Positions 46,226 to 57,877 of a DNA stretch of 64,000 nucleotides are shown one piece after another. Origin of the DNA: Nannobrachium achirus (taxonomy: Eukaryota; Chordata; Actinopteri; Myctophiformes; Myctophidae); assembly GCA_963921795.1 (NCBI GenBank), contig OY997656.1, positions 57,869,827-57,933,826 of the forward strand, given 5' to 3'. Both the position numbers and the translations under genes were made by a program. The notes beneath the pieces were generated by a model. It saw nothing but the letters and a program-made list of their open reading frames with translations, was not told the DNA's origin and searched no databases. Position 1 is the first letter of the stretch; the number at the start of each line of letters is the position of its first letter.

Positions 46226-47031
46226 ATGTCCACATATAGATGAGTGTACCCTAATGTCCAGATATAGATGAGTGTACCCTAATGTCCACATATAGATGAG
46301 TGTACCCTAATGTCCACTTATAGATGAGTGTACCCTAATGTCCACTTATAGATGAGTGTACCCTAATGTCCAGATATAGATGAGTGTACCCTAATGTCCA
46401 GATATAGATGAGTGTATAACCGTCTCCTGTCCAGTTATAGATGAGTGTGTAACTCTCCTGTCCTGTCCAGATATAGATGAGTGTGTAACCGTCTCCTGTC
46501 CAGTTATAGATGAGTGTGTAACTCTCCTGTCCTGTCCAGATATAGATGAGTGTATAACCGTCTCCTGTCCTGTCCAGATATAGATGAGTGTATAACCGTC
46601 TCCTGTCCAGTTATAGATGAGTGTATAACCGTCTCCTGTCCCATCCAGATATAGATGAGTGTATAACCGTCTCCTGTCCCATCCAGATATAGATGAGTGT
46701 ATAACTGTCTCCTGTCCCATCCAGATATAGATGAGTGTATAACCGTCTCCTGTCCTATCCAGATATAGATGAGTGTATAAACGTCTCCTGTCCCATCCAG
46801 ATATAGATGAGTGTATAAACGTCTCCTGTCCCATCCAGATATAGATGAGTGTATAAACGTCTCCTGTCCCATCCAGATATAGATGAGTGTATAAACGTCT
46901 CCTGTCCCATCCAGATATAGATGAGTGTATAAACGTCTCCTGTCCCATCCAGATATAGATGAGTGTATAAACGTCTCCTGTCCCATCCAGATATAGATGA
47001 GTGTATAAACGTCTCCTGTCCCATCCAGATA
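46226..47031. repeat. Acceptor minisatellite, 28-bp units changing to 38-bp units
   Basis: Seven 28-bp units give way near 46410 to units CCAGATATAGATGAGTGTAT plus AACGTCTCCTGTCCCAT. Each 38-bp unit holds a pyrimidine-bearing acceptor (CTCCTGTCCCATCCAG) and the exon O head ATATAGATGAGTGT. About 17 copies. Confidence 0.96.
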
Positions 47032-48397
47032 CAGGCATGCAAACGTGTAGCTTTTCGGCGAAAATCGCCGTTTTTAATCCAAATTGGTCATTTGTGTGAA
47101 TCGTGCAGATTCGTTAAAAAAATGTTTAGGGGGTGGGGGGGTGTCGTGTCGTCAGAGCAGCAGCGAGAAGAGGAGCGTTTATTTCTTATTCTCGGCGCCG
47201 TCCATTTTGTCAGGACAATGGTGTTGAAGGTGGAAGGGGAAGTGGGTCGTTTTGTTTTTTAACAAATCAAGCACTCCCTGAGTCCCTTCTCTTTGTGACG
47301 TCGTCGTCAGCTGGCAGCGCTCAGGCAGCGCTCAGTCAACAACACTGACTGCACTCAATGCACTGCGAGCCCTGACTGACAGAGGCAGAGCTGAGCGCTC
47401 AAAGCTTGCAAAGACAGTTGCCGTAGTTGTGGTGTGACTGTGGACTGTTGGCTGTTTGATTCGCTTGCATCGCGGTCGTGCGCTATTCTGCATCGATGCG
47501 TGATGTGATATTATCGGTTATAGCCTTGTTGATTTTACGATGATTCGCTAGCTTAGCCACATGCTAACGCTAGAGTTGACGTAGGTTCTTCTTCCTACAG
47601 AAGGAGGAGGCTGAGACAAGTCACAAAAAGTCTGGTCTCTCAACTTAAGAACGGACTAACTGAGCTCGAGTTACAAGTGAAAAGGATCGACCTTTTATTT
47701 GACGATGATGGCTAGCTAGATTGCAAAAAGTCAGCCAGGAGAATCCACTAAATGAATCATTTGTGACTGTGATTTACAACTGTTTCCCAAACACTGGGTC
47801 GGGACCCATGTGTGGGTCGTGGACACATTTTTATGGGTCCCTTCATTTTTGGTTTCCTACATTTCGTTTTTATTATTTCAAAACATTTTCAAAAAACATT
47901 CCCTCCCCAAAAAAGCTAAACATTTCATGATTTAAAAAAAAAAAAAAAAAAGTAAATTACTTTTTTAATTTCATGAATAAATAATACAAAATGATATAAG
48001 AAATGAGCTTAGAAAACAAATAGGCCTATTTAAGAAGTAGTTAAAATAGCCGATCTACAAGCTCACAGTGCACATTGTCACTGTCTATGCCTGTTTATTA
48101 AAGACAAGTCCCTAAATATTAAGATATTCCTATAACTACCGGTATATCTGTAGGCTATATTATTGTAGATTTAATTTTCTTTATTATATCTAGAACAATT
48201 GGTGGTAGGCAACAAGTCCAATTTTGCTGCATACCGGTATGTATGATATGTATGAGTAAGTCACTGTTTAACCGAGTTAGAAACGTGCAAATTCAGTAAA
48301 AAAAGGTCCAAAATTTCGCGCCGCGCTATGCGCGGCGCACATTTTATCCCCATAGAAATGTGTCACCTTTTTCACCTTGGGGCTGTTTGCATGTCTG
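47032..48397. mobile_element. hAT-like element inserted in the acceptor minisatellite
   Basis: The ends are CAGGCATGCAAAC and GTTTGCATGTCTG. Flanks are CCAGATA on the left and CAGATATA on the right, so the duplication is blurred by the array. It has a perfect hairpin GCGCCGCGCTATGCGCGGCG near 48321, a half hairpin core at 48044 and an A run at 47935-47951. No transposase. Confidence 0.8.
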
Positions 48398-48476
48398 CAG
48401 ATATAGATGAGTGTATAACCGTCTCCTGTCCCATCCAGATATAGATGAGTGTATAACCGTCTCTTGTCCTGTCCAG
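48398..48476. repeat. Last acceptor-minisatellite units before exon O
   Basis: Two 38-bp units run into the real exon O acceptor CTCTTGTCCTGTCCAG. Confidence 0.93.
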
Positions 48477-48599
48477 ATATAGATGAGTGTGAGGACGACA
48501 GGCTGTGTGCCAACGGTCATTGTGTCAACACCGAGGGCTCCTTCCAGTGCCAGTGTTACCCTGGTTACCAACGTACACAGGAAGGAAGTCACTGTGAAG
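48477..48599 (+). CDS. ltbp3: ltbp3 exon O: EGF-like domain 6
   Basis: The acceptor is TCCTGTCCAG and the donor is GAAG|GTAGGT; phase 1 in and out. It encodes [20 protein letters not shown] then [20 protein letters not shown]. The first 14 bases (ATATAGATGAGTGT) are the seed of the acceptor minisatellite upstream. Only this copy continues into EGF sequence. Confidence 0.95.
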
Positions 48600-48954
48600 G
48601 TAGGTCCTGTTGCCATGTCCGTCGCCGTTCATGCTGGTTCGCATAAACTTTGGGTCGCACAAAACTAGTGAAAACAGGCAATCGCCAAGCTCTCAACGCA
48701 TAGGTCCACTACTTCTGAAATTAGCTTGCAGTGAAAGTGATAGAGGTTTAAGTGTGTCTTTGTGTTATTTTGTATTTTATTTGTATAAATATTTAATCAA
48801 ATGGAAAGCATTAACAAGAGTTTGTGACTTGTGAATAACTACTTTGGATCCATTGGGAACACAGGTTATGGGCATGCATAAAGTGAATGGCAATTCGAGT
48901 GGCAAATTAAGTGGCAAAGTGAGTGGCAAAATGTGTTTAACGTTTAATGCAATC

Positions 48955-49836
48955 AGATAGGACTTTTCTGTTTGGATGTATGAGCTGTCAAGACCAGAAA
49001 GTAGTTTTCTGTTTGGATGTATGGGCTGTCAAGACCAGAAAGTAGTTTTCTGTTTGGATGTATGGGCTGTCAAGACCAGAAAGTAGTTTTCTGTTTGGAT
49101 GTATGGGCTGTCAAGGCCAGAAAGTAGTTTTCTGTTTGGATGTATGGGCTGTCAAGGCCAGAAAGTAGTTTTCTGTTTGGATGTATGGGCTGTCAAGGCC
49201 AGAAAGTAGCTTTCTGTTTGGATGTATGGGCTGTCAAGGCCAGAAAGTCGTTTTCAGTTTGGATGTATGGGCTGTCAAGGCCAGAAAGTCGTTTTCAGTT
49301 TGGATGTTTGGGCTGTCAAGACCAGAAAGTAGTTTTCTGTGTGGATGTATGGGCTGTCAAGGCCAGAAAGTAGTTTTCTATTTGGATGTATGGGCTGTCA
49401 AGACCAGAAAGTAGTTTTCTGTTTTGGATGTATGGGCTGTCAAGGCCAGAAAGTAGTTTTCAGTTTGGATATATGGGCTGTCAAGGCCAGAAAGTAGTTT
49501 TCAGTTTGGATGTATGGGCTGTCAAGGCCAGAAAGTCGTTTTCAGTTTGGATGTTTGGGCTGTCAAGACCAGAAAGTAGTTTTCTGTGTGGATGTATGGG
49601 CTGTCAAGGCCAGAAAGTAGTTTTCTATTTGGATGTATGGGCTGTCAAGGCCAGAAAGTAGTTTTCTATTTGGATGTATGGGCTGTCAAGGCCAGAAAGT
49701 AGTTTTCTGTTTGGATGTATGGGCTGTCAAGGCCAGAAAGTCGTTTTCAGTTTGGATGTTTGGGCTGTCAAGACCAGAAAGTAGTTTTCTGTGTGGATGT
49801 ATGGGCTGTCAAGGCCAGAAAGTAGTTTTCTTTGCC
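48955..49836. repeat. 41-bp minisatellite, about 21 copies
   Basis: The unit is TTTGGATGTATGGGCTGTCA plus AGGCCAGAAAGTAGTTTTCTG. A higher-order pattern of variants (GTCG/CAGT, then TTTG, then GTGTGG) recurs three times. A single copy with similar flanks (CAATCAGATA, TTTGCCACTCAGTAGGCGTT) is at 62258-62330. Confidence 0.96.
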
Positions 49837-50640
49837 ACTCAGTAGGCGTTCCTGCATAACTTCAGGGTATGATGATGATCTCACGCACATACCCTTATTC
49901 TTTTTTACATTTCCTGAAAAGAAATGGTTTTGGACTCACAGTGTTGGTGTGATTGTACGTTCTCTTTGTAGACAAGAGCTGCACATTTTCTTTCATTGTT
50001 GAGCTTTGGAGGTTTGAGGTTCCCCCCCCCCCCCCCCCCCCCCCCCCCCACACATTTAATTCCATTAGGTATCTGAACATTGTGGCTAAACAGCTTTTTG
50101 CAAGCCCAAAGAATCCAATGAAATTCCCGATAATCTGCTTATAAATTAATTATCAACAGCAGGCAGCAGCGTGCTCAACAACACCGTAAATACAGCAAAT
50201 GTGTTCCACCAACAAATAAGCACCTGAACTCTAAGCACTGGGCTTTCCCTCCACAAGTCCATGAAATGTTTTTACAGTGCATCACATGTTTATTTCATCA
50301 CTGTAGGAATAGAAACACATGTTTCAGCTTTCATCAGATGCGGAAACATCTGTTTTTGTCTCCTCGATGCTGAATGAAATCTCTTTTTGTTCTGTAAAGA
50401 CCAGAAGTGTGGACTTGTAGACACAAAGTTTATGATTTGGACTTGGGACATAGCAAAGACTTGAGACTTTGTTCTTTATAATTTCTCTTATTTTACTGCC
50501 CACAACCAGTGCTATTACGTTTTTGTTTTGTTTTGTTTTGATTGTCTATAAACGGAATGTTCAACAATATTTCTTTAGCCAAGTATGATCCCGTGCAACT
50601 CATTGTCAGTGTCAAAGCCATTTCAAAAACCCTATGAAGA
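49837..50640. other. Intron segment without gene
   Basis: A C run of about 28 lies at 50022-50049. The rest is AT-rich with no recognisable feature. Confidence 0.65.
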
Positions 50641-50646
50641 GATTAA

Positions 50647-51132
50647 AGGGATATTTCACTTTAAAAAAAACCTTTGGTAATGTTATCGTCTAATCAGCCT
50701 TTTATGAACACCCTGGACAGTTTTTAATTTGCTTGATTCAATATTTAGATATTGAATCAAGATTTAGATTTAGATATTTGATGTAAATGTTACCAGGCCC
50801 TCCAGGCCCAGGGCCTCTCCCCACACACACCCATTGTAACTTCAAACTTCATTGTAACCACAACGATAACTTTTTTTCATTTATTTTTAATAATTATTTT
50901 TTGTATTAAATATTTTCCATTTTTCCCAAATAATTATTAAAAATAAATGAAAAAAAGTTATGGATAAAACACGGCCTGCTCATGTATTAGGAGGGTAGTA
51001 TGAGTCACCAGAAAAAAATAATGGGTGTTTTTAATGAATCTATCATGGTTAAAATGGAGTTTGAAGTTACAATGGGTGTGTATGTGGAGAGAGGCCCATA
51101 AGCTGTTTCCCTGTTGAAAGTGGAATATCCCT
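50647..51132. mobile_element. Fold-back MITE at TTAA
   Basis: The ends are AGGGATATTTCACTTT and AAAGTGGAATATCCCT, flanked by TTAA at 50643-50646 and 51133-51136. CCATTGTAACTTCAAACT also pairs with its inverse near 51060. The centre is a 31-bp perfect inverted pair at 50866-50896 and 50931-50961. Confidence 0.88.
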
Positions 51133-51278
51133 TTAATTCGCAAACCCACTGGATCCTGCAGACCACTGTTGTATTTCTGCACGAATAAAGCTTGGATAGC
51201 ACCCCCTACAGTACAGACTGTGTCACTGTGAACAGCCAGCACTCACCTTTTAATTATAGATTTCTCCTGTCATTTCAG

Positions 51279-51398
51279 ACATCAACGAGTGCGAGAGGCC
51301 CTCCAACTGCCAGAGGGGGCGCTGTATCAACAGCATGGGCTCGTACCGCTGTGAATGCCAGAAGGGATACACTCTGGTGGGAGGCAGGAGGTGTCATG
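51279..51398 (+). CDS. ltbp3: ltbp3 exon P: EGF-like domain 7
   Basis: The acceptor is CTCCTGTCATTTCAG and the donor is CATG|GTCAGT; phase 1 in and out. It encodes DINECERPSNCQRGRCINSM then GSYRCECQKGYTLVGGRRCH. (L)VGGR(K/R)C closely matches the corresponding LTBP3 domain as recalled. Confidence 0.95.
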
Positions 51399-51490
51399 GT
51401 CAGTGGTCCTATAGTACTGTAGAGTCAGACATATGAGAGTGAGACAGGAGATGGTCAGTGGTCCTATATCACTGTAGACATATGAGAGTG
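51385..51490 (+). repeat. Two-copy duplication around the exon P donor
   Basis: GGTCAGTGGTCCTATA with about 30 following bases recurs once (51399 and 51452), preceded by CAGGAGATG, similar to the exon end. A second GATG|GTCAGT donor results. Confidence 0.85.
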
Positions 51491-51547
51491 AGTTTTTTAA
51501 CTCAAGTCGTTGCTTCTGGGGGTCACCTGTGACAAAATATTTTGAGA

Positions 51548-51550
<3 letters not shown>

Positions 51551-51622
<72 letters not shown>
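51551..51622. repeat. (CT)n microsatellite
   Basis: About 36 CT units in the intron after exon P. Confidence 0.97.
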
Positions 51623-51625
<3 letters not shown>

Positions 51626-51775
51626 AAGGTTCAAGGTTGTACTTTATTGTTAGGTCTTTTGTACAGGTACATAAGAGTAAAACGTATTTTATTTCGGCTT
51701 CCTTACAGACAATGCAGTGGTATATATAAAATAAAGCAGAACAACAGAAAGCAATTCATCTAAAGATGAAATAAG
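51623..51775. mobile_element. Dispersed repeat fragment
   Basis: TTCAAGGTTCAAGGTTGTAC and TTTATTGTTAGGTC resemble a common fish SINE-like or MITE sequence. Family not identified. Confidence 0.4.
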
Positions 51776-53200
51776 TAAGGGATAATGAATGGCTCCGCGG
51801 GGATTGACGGTACATAACAGAGGCGCCAGCAGAGGGGAGATATCAGGACGAAGGGCTACTAAACCCGGCTTATTACCCGGCTACTAAATCAAATTAACTT
51901 GTCGAGTGCCGATCCCGAACTAGTTCGGCTTTATTTCAATCCAATACAATTTTTTTTTTATTAATTCACTTACCCTGAGCTGCTTGTAGAGTCGTGGGTG
52001 GTCCTGGTTCTTCCTACACTAGCCAGCTAGCCATTTAGCATGGTCCGACGATATATTCCATTAAAATGGTTTAAAATACATTTTTGAGACCCCCAATGTT
52101 CACCGAATGTTCAGCGCCGCTTCCGGAACGTAGTCCAGTGTGCCGATCCCGAATTAGCTTTTTTAATGAAATGAATAAAATGATCCGAGGCCTTCTGAAG
52201 CCTGTGCCTAAATTTTCAAGCAGGGTGTTCCAAATCCGGGCGCCCCCGGCCGGCCGTTACCTGCGAACGGCGCCGCGAATCGCCGCCGAATCCAATGAAA
52301 AACCACATCTTTGGAGGCCCATATCTCTGGATTGTGTTTTTAGGGATGCGCGCCGAGGTTTATTTACGGCGAAATCGCCGAAAAATGATCTTTAAAATGA
52401 CAAAATGGGAATAGCTATTCTGTTAGCATTATCATCCGGGACCTTTCCATGGCGTGCACGAACGTGAGCACGCGTGTCACTGCAACGTGAGTCCCCGGAT
52501 GCTAAAGCGCTCGCCTATGGGAGAAAGCCTGGCATTCTATGGCGCCATCTAGGGGCTGGCACTGGAAGCGTTAATAATTTGATTCAAAACTAAAAACAAA
52601 ACAAAGTATTTCCTTGTTTACAGACGGCAGGAAGTGTTCCACAAGTGTTGCACTGGGCGTCCTCCCAGCGCGACACGGTCACCTTGGAAAACAATTGGGA
52701 AGTGCTGATTAGATAAGGTCCATTTTCTGTTACTACGTCATCTATTTCTCGCTTAAAATATTTTTAAAAACATTATTCAGAGCAACGTTTAGTTGTATCA
52801 CTGTGTGTTTGTTTTCATGGCTGACATGTTTGATACAGCACAAGATTCACGCAGTGCAGCCTGACTGCAGCAGGTGCTCTGAGTCTTTGATTAGGCAGTG
52901 GTCTGTTATAGAGCGGAGTGGTCTGTTATCAGGGAATATCGGACCTCTGATTTCAGCGCTTGACCAATCAGAATCAAGCATTGAAACAAGCTGGGTAATA
53001 ATAAGTAATAATGATGACTTAGGAAAGAAAGAGAGTGCAAAGAGAATGTAAAAAGCATCCTCAGCTGTACATGTGCATAAAGTTTGGTGTATCTTATACA
53101 CCAATAGCATTATTTTCCCGTAGTAGCTACTGTATTTAACTATTTGTAAACAACTTCACAGTGTGTTCTATGTGCAACAGGTCGGTATAATTAAAAACGT
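51776..53200. other. Intron segment without gene
   Basis: GTGCCGATCCCGAA occurs twice (51906 and 52140), suggesting a diverged repeat. The segment at 52905-53000 (TGATTTCAGCGCTTGACCAA, TCAGAATCAAGCATT) is repeated at 61140-61180. No coding feature. Confidence 0.55.
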
Positions 53201-53205
53201 CACAC

Positions 53206-53396
53206 TATATATGTAACGGAGGTGATCCGAACCTCCCCACCCGGTTTCGAACCCGGGTCTCCTGCGTGAAAGTCCAATATCTTAACCATCACTCCAAAGG
53301 GACATCCCTATGGAACAAGGGCAGATACTAGACTTTTTGAGGCTTTCAGACTGGGGCTGTGACAGTATTTATGTGACTCTCTCCGTCACATATATA
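53206..53396 (-). mobile_element. Short inverted-repeat element with tRNA-like core
   Basis: TATATATGTAACGGAG and CTCCGTCACATATATA form the ends. On the minus strand the centre reads TGGAGTGATGGTTAAG (A-box-like), CTTTCAC (anticodon-loop-like, TTC) and GGGTTCGAAACC (B-box-like), resembling a tRNA-Glu. The anticodon stem does not pair well, so it is not a working tRNA. Confidence 0.65.
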
Positions 53397-54152
53397 CAGT
53401 ATTTATGTGACTCTCTCCGTCACATATATACAGTATTTATGTGACTCTCTCCGTCACATATATACAGTATTTATGTGACTCTCTCCGTCACATATATACA
53501 GTATTTATGTGACTCTCTCCGTCACATATATACAGTATTTATGTGACTCTCTCCGTCACATATATACAGTATTTATGTGACTCTCTCCGTCAAATATATA
53601 CAGTATTTATGTGACTCTCTCCGTCACATATATACATTATTTATGTGACTCTCTCCGTCACATATATACAGTATTTATGTGACTCTCTCCGTCACATATA
53701 TACAGTATTTATGTGACTCTCTCCGTCACATATATACAGTATTTATGTGACTCTCTCCGTCACATATATACAGTATTTATGTGACTCTCTCCGTCACATA
53801 TATACAGTATTTATGTGACTCTCTCCGTCACATATATACAGTATTTATGTGACTCTCTCCGTCACATATATACATTATTTATGTGACTCTCTCCGTCACA
53901 TATATACAGTATTTATGTGACTCTCTCCGTCACATATATACAGTATTTATGTGACTCTCTCCGTCACATATATACAGTATTTATGTGACTCTCTCCGTCA
54001 CATATATACAGTATTTATGTGACTCTCTCCGTCACATATGTACAGTATTTATGTGACTCTCTCCGTCACATATGTACAGTATTTATGTGACTCTCTCCGT
54101 CACATATATACAGTATTTATGTGACTCTCTCCGTCACATATATACATTATTT
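53388..54152. repeat. 34-bp satellite derived from the element end, about 22 copies
   Basis: The unit is TATATACAGTATTTATGTGA plus CTCTCTCCGTCACA. The first unit is the 3' end of the element at 53206-53396 (CAGTATTTATGTGACTCTCT then CCGTCACATATATA), so the terminal repeat itself was amplified. Confidence 0.93.
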
Positions 54153-54254
54153 ATGTACAGTAGCTGCAGTTCAGCCTCACTGTATCTACTGTAGGTGAGG
54201 CTCGAGCACTACTATGCATGGAAGGGACGAGTGGGATGGGGGGGTGAGTGTTCA

Positions 54255-54834
<580 letters not shown>

Positions 54835-54963
54835 ATATAGATGAGTGTTCGGTGGACAGAGGCCTGTGTCAGCCCTATGGAACATGTGAGAACAGACCAG
54901 GCTCATACGTGTGTGAGTGTAACCACGGCTTCATGCTGTCAGAGGACAAACACACCTGCGAAA
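54835..54963 (+). CDS. ltbp3: ltbp3 exon Q: EGF-like domain 8
   Basis: The acceptor is (CT)nCAG and the donor is GAAA|GTAAGT; phase 1 in and out. It encodes DIDECSVDRGLCQPYGTCEN then RPGSYVCECNHGFMLSEDKH and TCE. It is the last EGF before the second TB domain. C-x-P-x-G-x-C spacing resembles the LTBP3 SLCLPHGAC domain. Confidence 0.95.
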
Positions 54964-54984
54964 GTAAGTCTGCTCTGACATGCA

Positions 54985-57755
54985 TTTACTGCCTCTCATC
55001 TTTAAGGTCCTCACACCACACATTTACTGCCTCTCATCTGTAAGGTCCTCACACCACACATTTACTGCCTCTCATCTTTAAGGTCCTCACACCACACATT
55101 TACTGCCTCTCATCGTTAAGGTCCCCACACCACACATTTACTGCCTCTCATCGTTAAGGTCCCCACACCACACATTTACTGCCTCTCATCTTTAAGGTCC
55201 CCACACCACACATTTACTGCCTCTCATCTTTAAGGTCCCCACACCACACATTTACTGCCTCTCATCTTTAAGGTCCTCACACCACACATTTACTGCCTCT
55301 CATCGTTAAGGTCCTCACACCACACATTTACTGCCTCTCATCTGTAAGGTCCCCACACCACACATTTACTGCCTCTCATCTTTAAGGTCCTCACACCACA
55401 CATTTACTGCCTCTCATCGTTAAGGTCCCCACACCACACATTTACTGCCTCTCATCGTTAAGGTCCCCACACCACACATTTACTGCCTCTCATCGTTAAG
55501 GTCCCCACACCACACATTTACTGCCTCTCATCTTTAAGGTCCCCACACCACACATTTACTGCCTCTCATCTGTAAGGTCCCCACACCACACATTTACTGC
55601 CTCTCATCTTTAAGGTCCTCACACCACACATTTACTGCCTCTCATCTTTAAGGTCCCCCACACCACACATTTACTGCCTCTCATCTGTAAGGTCCCCACA
55701 CCACACATTTACTGCCTCTCATCTTTAAGGTCCCCACACCACACATTTACTGCCTCTCATCTTTAAGGTCCCCACACCACACATTTACTGCCTCTCATCT
55801 GTAAGGTCCCCACACCACACATTTACTGCCTCTCATCTGTAAGGTCCTCACACCACACATTTACTGCCTCTCATCTGTAAGGTCCTCACACCACACATTT
55901 ACTGCCTCTCATCGTTAAGGTCCCCACACCACACATTTACTGCCTCTCATCTGTAAGGTCCCCACACCACACATTTACTGCCTCTCATCTGTAAGGTCCC
56001 CACACCACACATTTACTGCCTCTCATCTGTAAGGTCCTCACACCACACATTTACTGCCTCTCATCTGTAAGGGTCCCCACACCACACATTTACTGCCTCT
56101 CATCGTTAAGGTCCCCACACCACACATTTACTGCCTCTCATCGTTAAGGTCCCCACACCACACATTTACTGCCTCTCATCTTTAAGGTCCCCACACCACA
56201 CATTTACTGCCTCTCATCTGTAAGGTCCTCACACCACACATTTACTGCCTCTCATCTTTAAGGTCCCCACACCACACATTTACTGCCTCTCATCGTTAAG
56301 GTCCCCACACCACACATTTACTGCCTCTCATCTTTAAGGTCCCCACACCACACATTTACTGCCTCTCATCTGTAAGGTCCTCACACCACACATTTACTGC
56401 CTCTCATCTTTAAGGTCCCCACACCACACATTTACTGCCTCTCATCTTTAAGGTCCCCACACCACACATTTACTGCCTCTCATCTTTAAGGTCCCCACAC
56501 CACACATTTACTGCCTCTCATCTGTAAGGTCCTCACACCACACATTTACTGCCTCTCATCTTTAAGGTCCTCACACCACACATTTACTGCCTCTCATCTT
56601 TAAGGTCCTCACACCACACATTTACTGCCTCTCATCTTTAAGGTCCTCACACCACACATTTACTGCCTCTCATCTTTAAGGTCCTCACACCACACATTTA
56701 CTGCCTCTCATCTGTAAGGTCCCCACACCACACATTTACTGCCTCTCATCTTTAAGGTCCTCACACCACACATTTACTGCCTCTCATCGTTAAGGTCCTC
56801 ACACCACACATTTACTGCCTCTCATCTTTAAGGTCCTCACACCACACATTTACTGCCTCTCATCTTTAAGGTCCTCACACCACACATTTACTGCCTCTCA
56901 TCTTTAAGGTCCCCACACCACACATTTACTGCCTCTCATCTTTAAGGTCCCCACACCACACATTTACTGCCTCTCATCTTTAAGGTCCTCACACCACACA
57001 TTTACTGCCTCTCATCTTTAAGGTCCTCACACCACACATTTACTGCCTCTCATCTGTAAGGTCCTCACACCACACATTTACTGCCTCTCATCTTTAAGGT
57101 CCTCACACCACACATTTACTGCCTCTCATCTTTAAGGTCCCCACACCACACATTTACTGCCTCTCATCTTTAAGGTCCTCACACCACACATTTACTGCCT
57201 CTCATCGTTAAGGTCCTCACACCACACATTTACTGCCTCTCATCTTTAAGGTCCCCACACCACACATTTACTGCCTCTCATCTTTAAGGTCCTCACACCA
57301 CACATTTACTGCCTCTCATCTGTAAGGTCCCCACACCACACATTTACTGCCTCTCATCTTTAAGGTCCTCACACCACTCATTTACTGCCTCTCATCTTTA
57401 AGGTCCCCACACCACACATTTACTGCCTCTCATCTTTAAGGTCCTCACACCACACATTTACTGCCTCTCATCTGTAAGGTCCCCACACCACACATTTACT
57501 GCCTCTCATCTTTAAGGTCCTCACACCACACATTTACTGCCTCTCATCTTTAAGGTCCCCACACCACACATTTACTGCCTCTCATCTGTAAGGTCCCCAC
57601 ACCACACATTTACTGCCTCTCATCGTTAAGGTCCCCACACCACACATTTACTGCCTCTCATCTTTAAGGTCCCCACACCACACATTTACTGCCTCTCATC
57701 TGTAAGGTCCCCACACCACACATTTACTGCCTCTCATCGTTAAGGTCCCCACACT
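54985..57755. repeat. 38-bp minisatellite, about 73 copies
   Basis: The unit is ACACATTTACTGCCTCTCAT plus CTTTAAGGTCCCCACACC. The variants CTTT, CTGT and CGTT, and TCCC or TCCT, are shuffled along the array. It starts within 25 bases of the exon Q donor. Confidence 0.97.
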
Positions 57756-57877
57756 GTCTCTGACATAAATGTACCGCCTCTCATCTTTAAGGTCCCCACA
57801 CTGTCTCTGACATAAATGTACCGCCTCTCATCTTTAAGGTCCCCACACTGTCTCTGACATAAATGTACTGCCTCTCA
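57756..57877. repeat. 47-bp satellite variant, left block
   Basis: The unit is CACTGTCTCTGACATAAATG plus TACTGCCTCTCATCTTTAAGGTCCCCA. It shares CCTCTCATCTTTAAGGTCCC with the 38-bp unit, so one derives from the other by exchange of the middle part. Confidence 0.93.

Noticed and set aside
42135-47030. Dozens of extra EGF exons beginning DIDEC
   Set aside because: Each copy holds only the acceptor and five codons, then diverges. No further EGF cysteines follow except at exon O.
46391-47042. Minus-strand 215-residue repeat protein ([15 protein letters not shown])
   Set aside because: It is the antisense of the exon O acceptor minisatellite.
53225-53306. Functional minus-strand tRNA-Glu gene
   Set aside because: A- and B-box-like sequences are present but the anticodon stem and acceptor stem do not pair well. 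It lies inside an inverted-repeat element.
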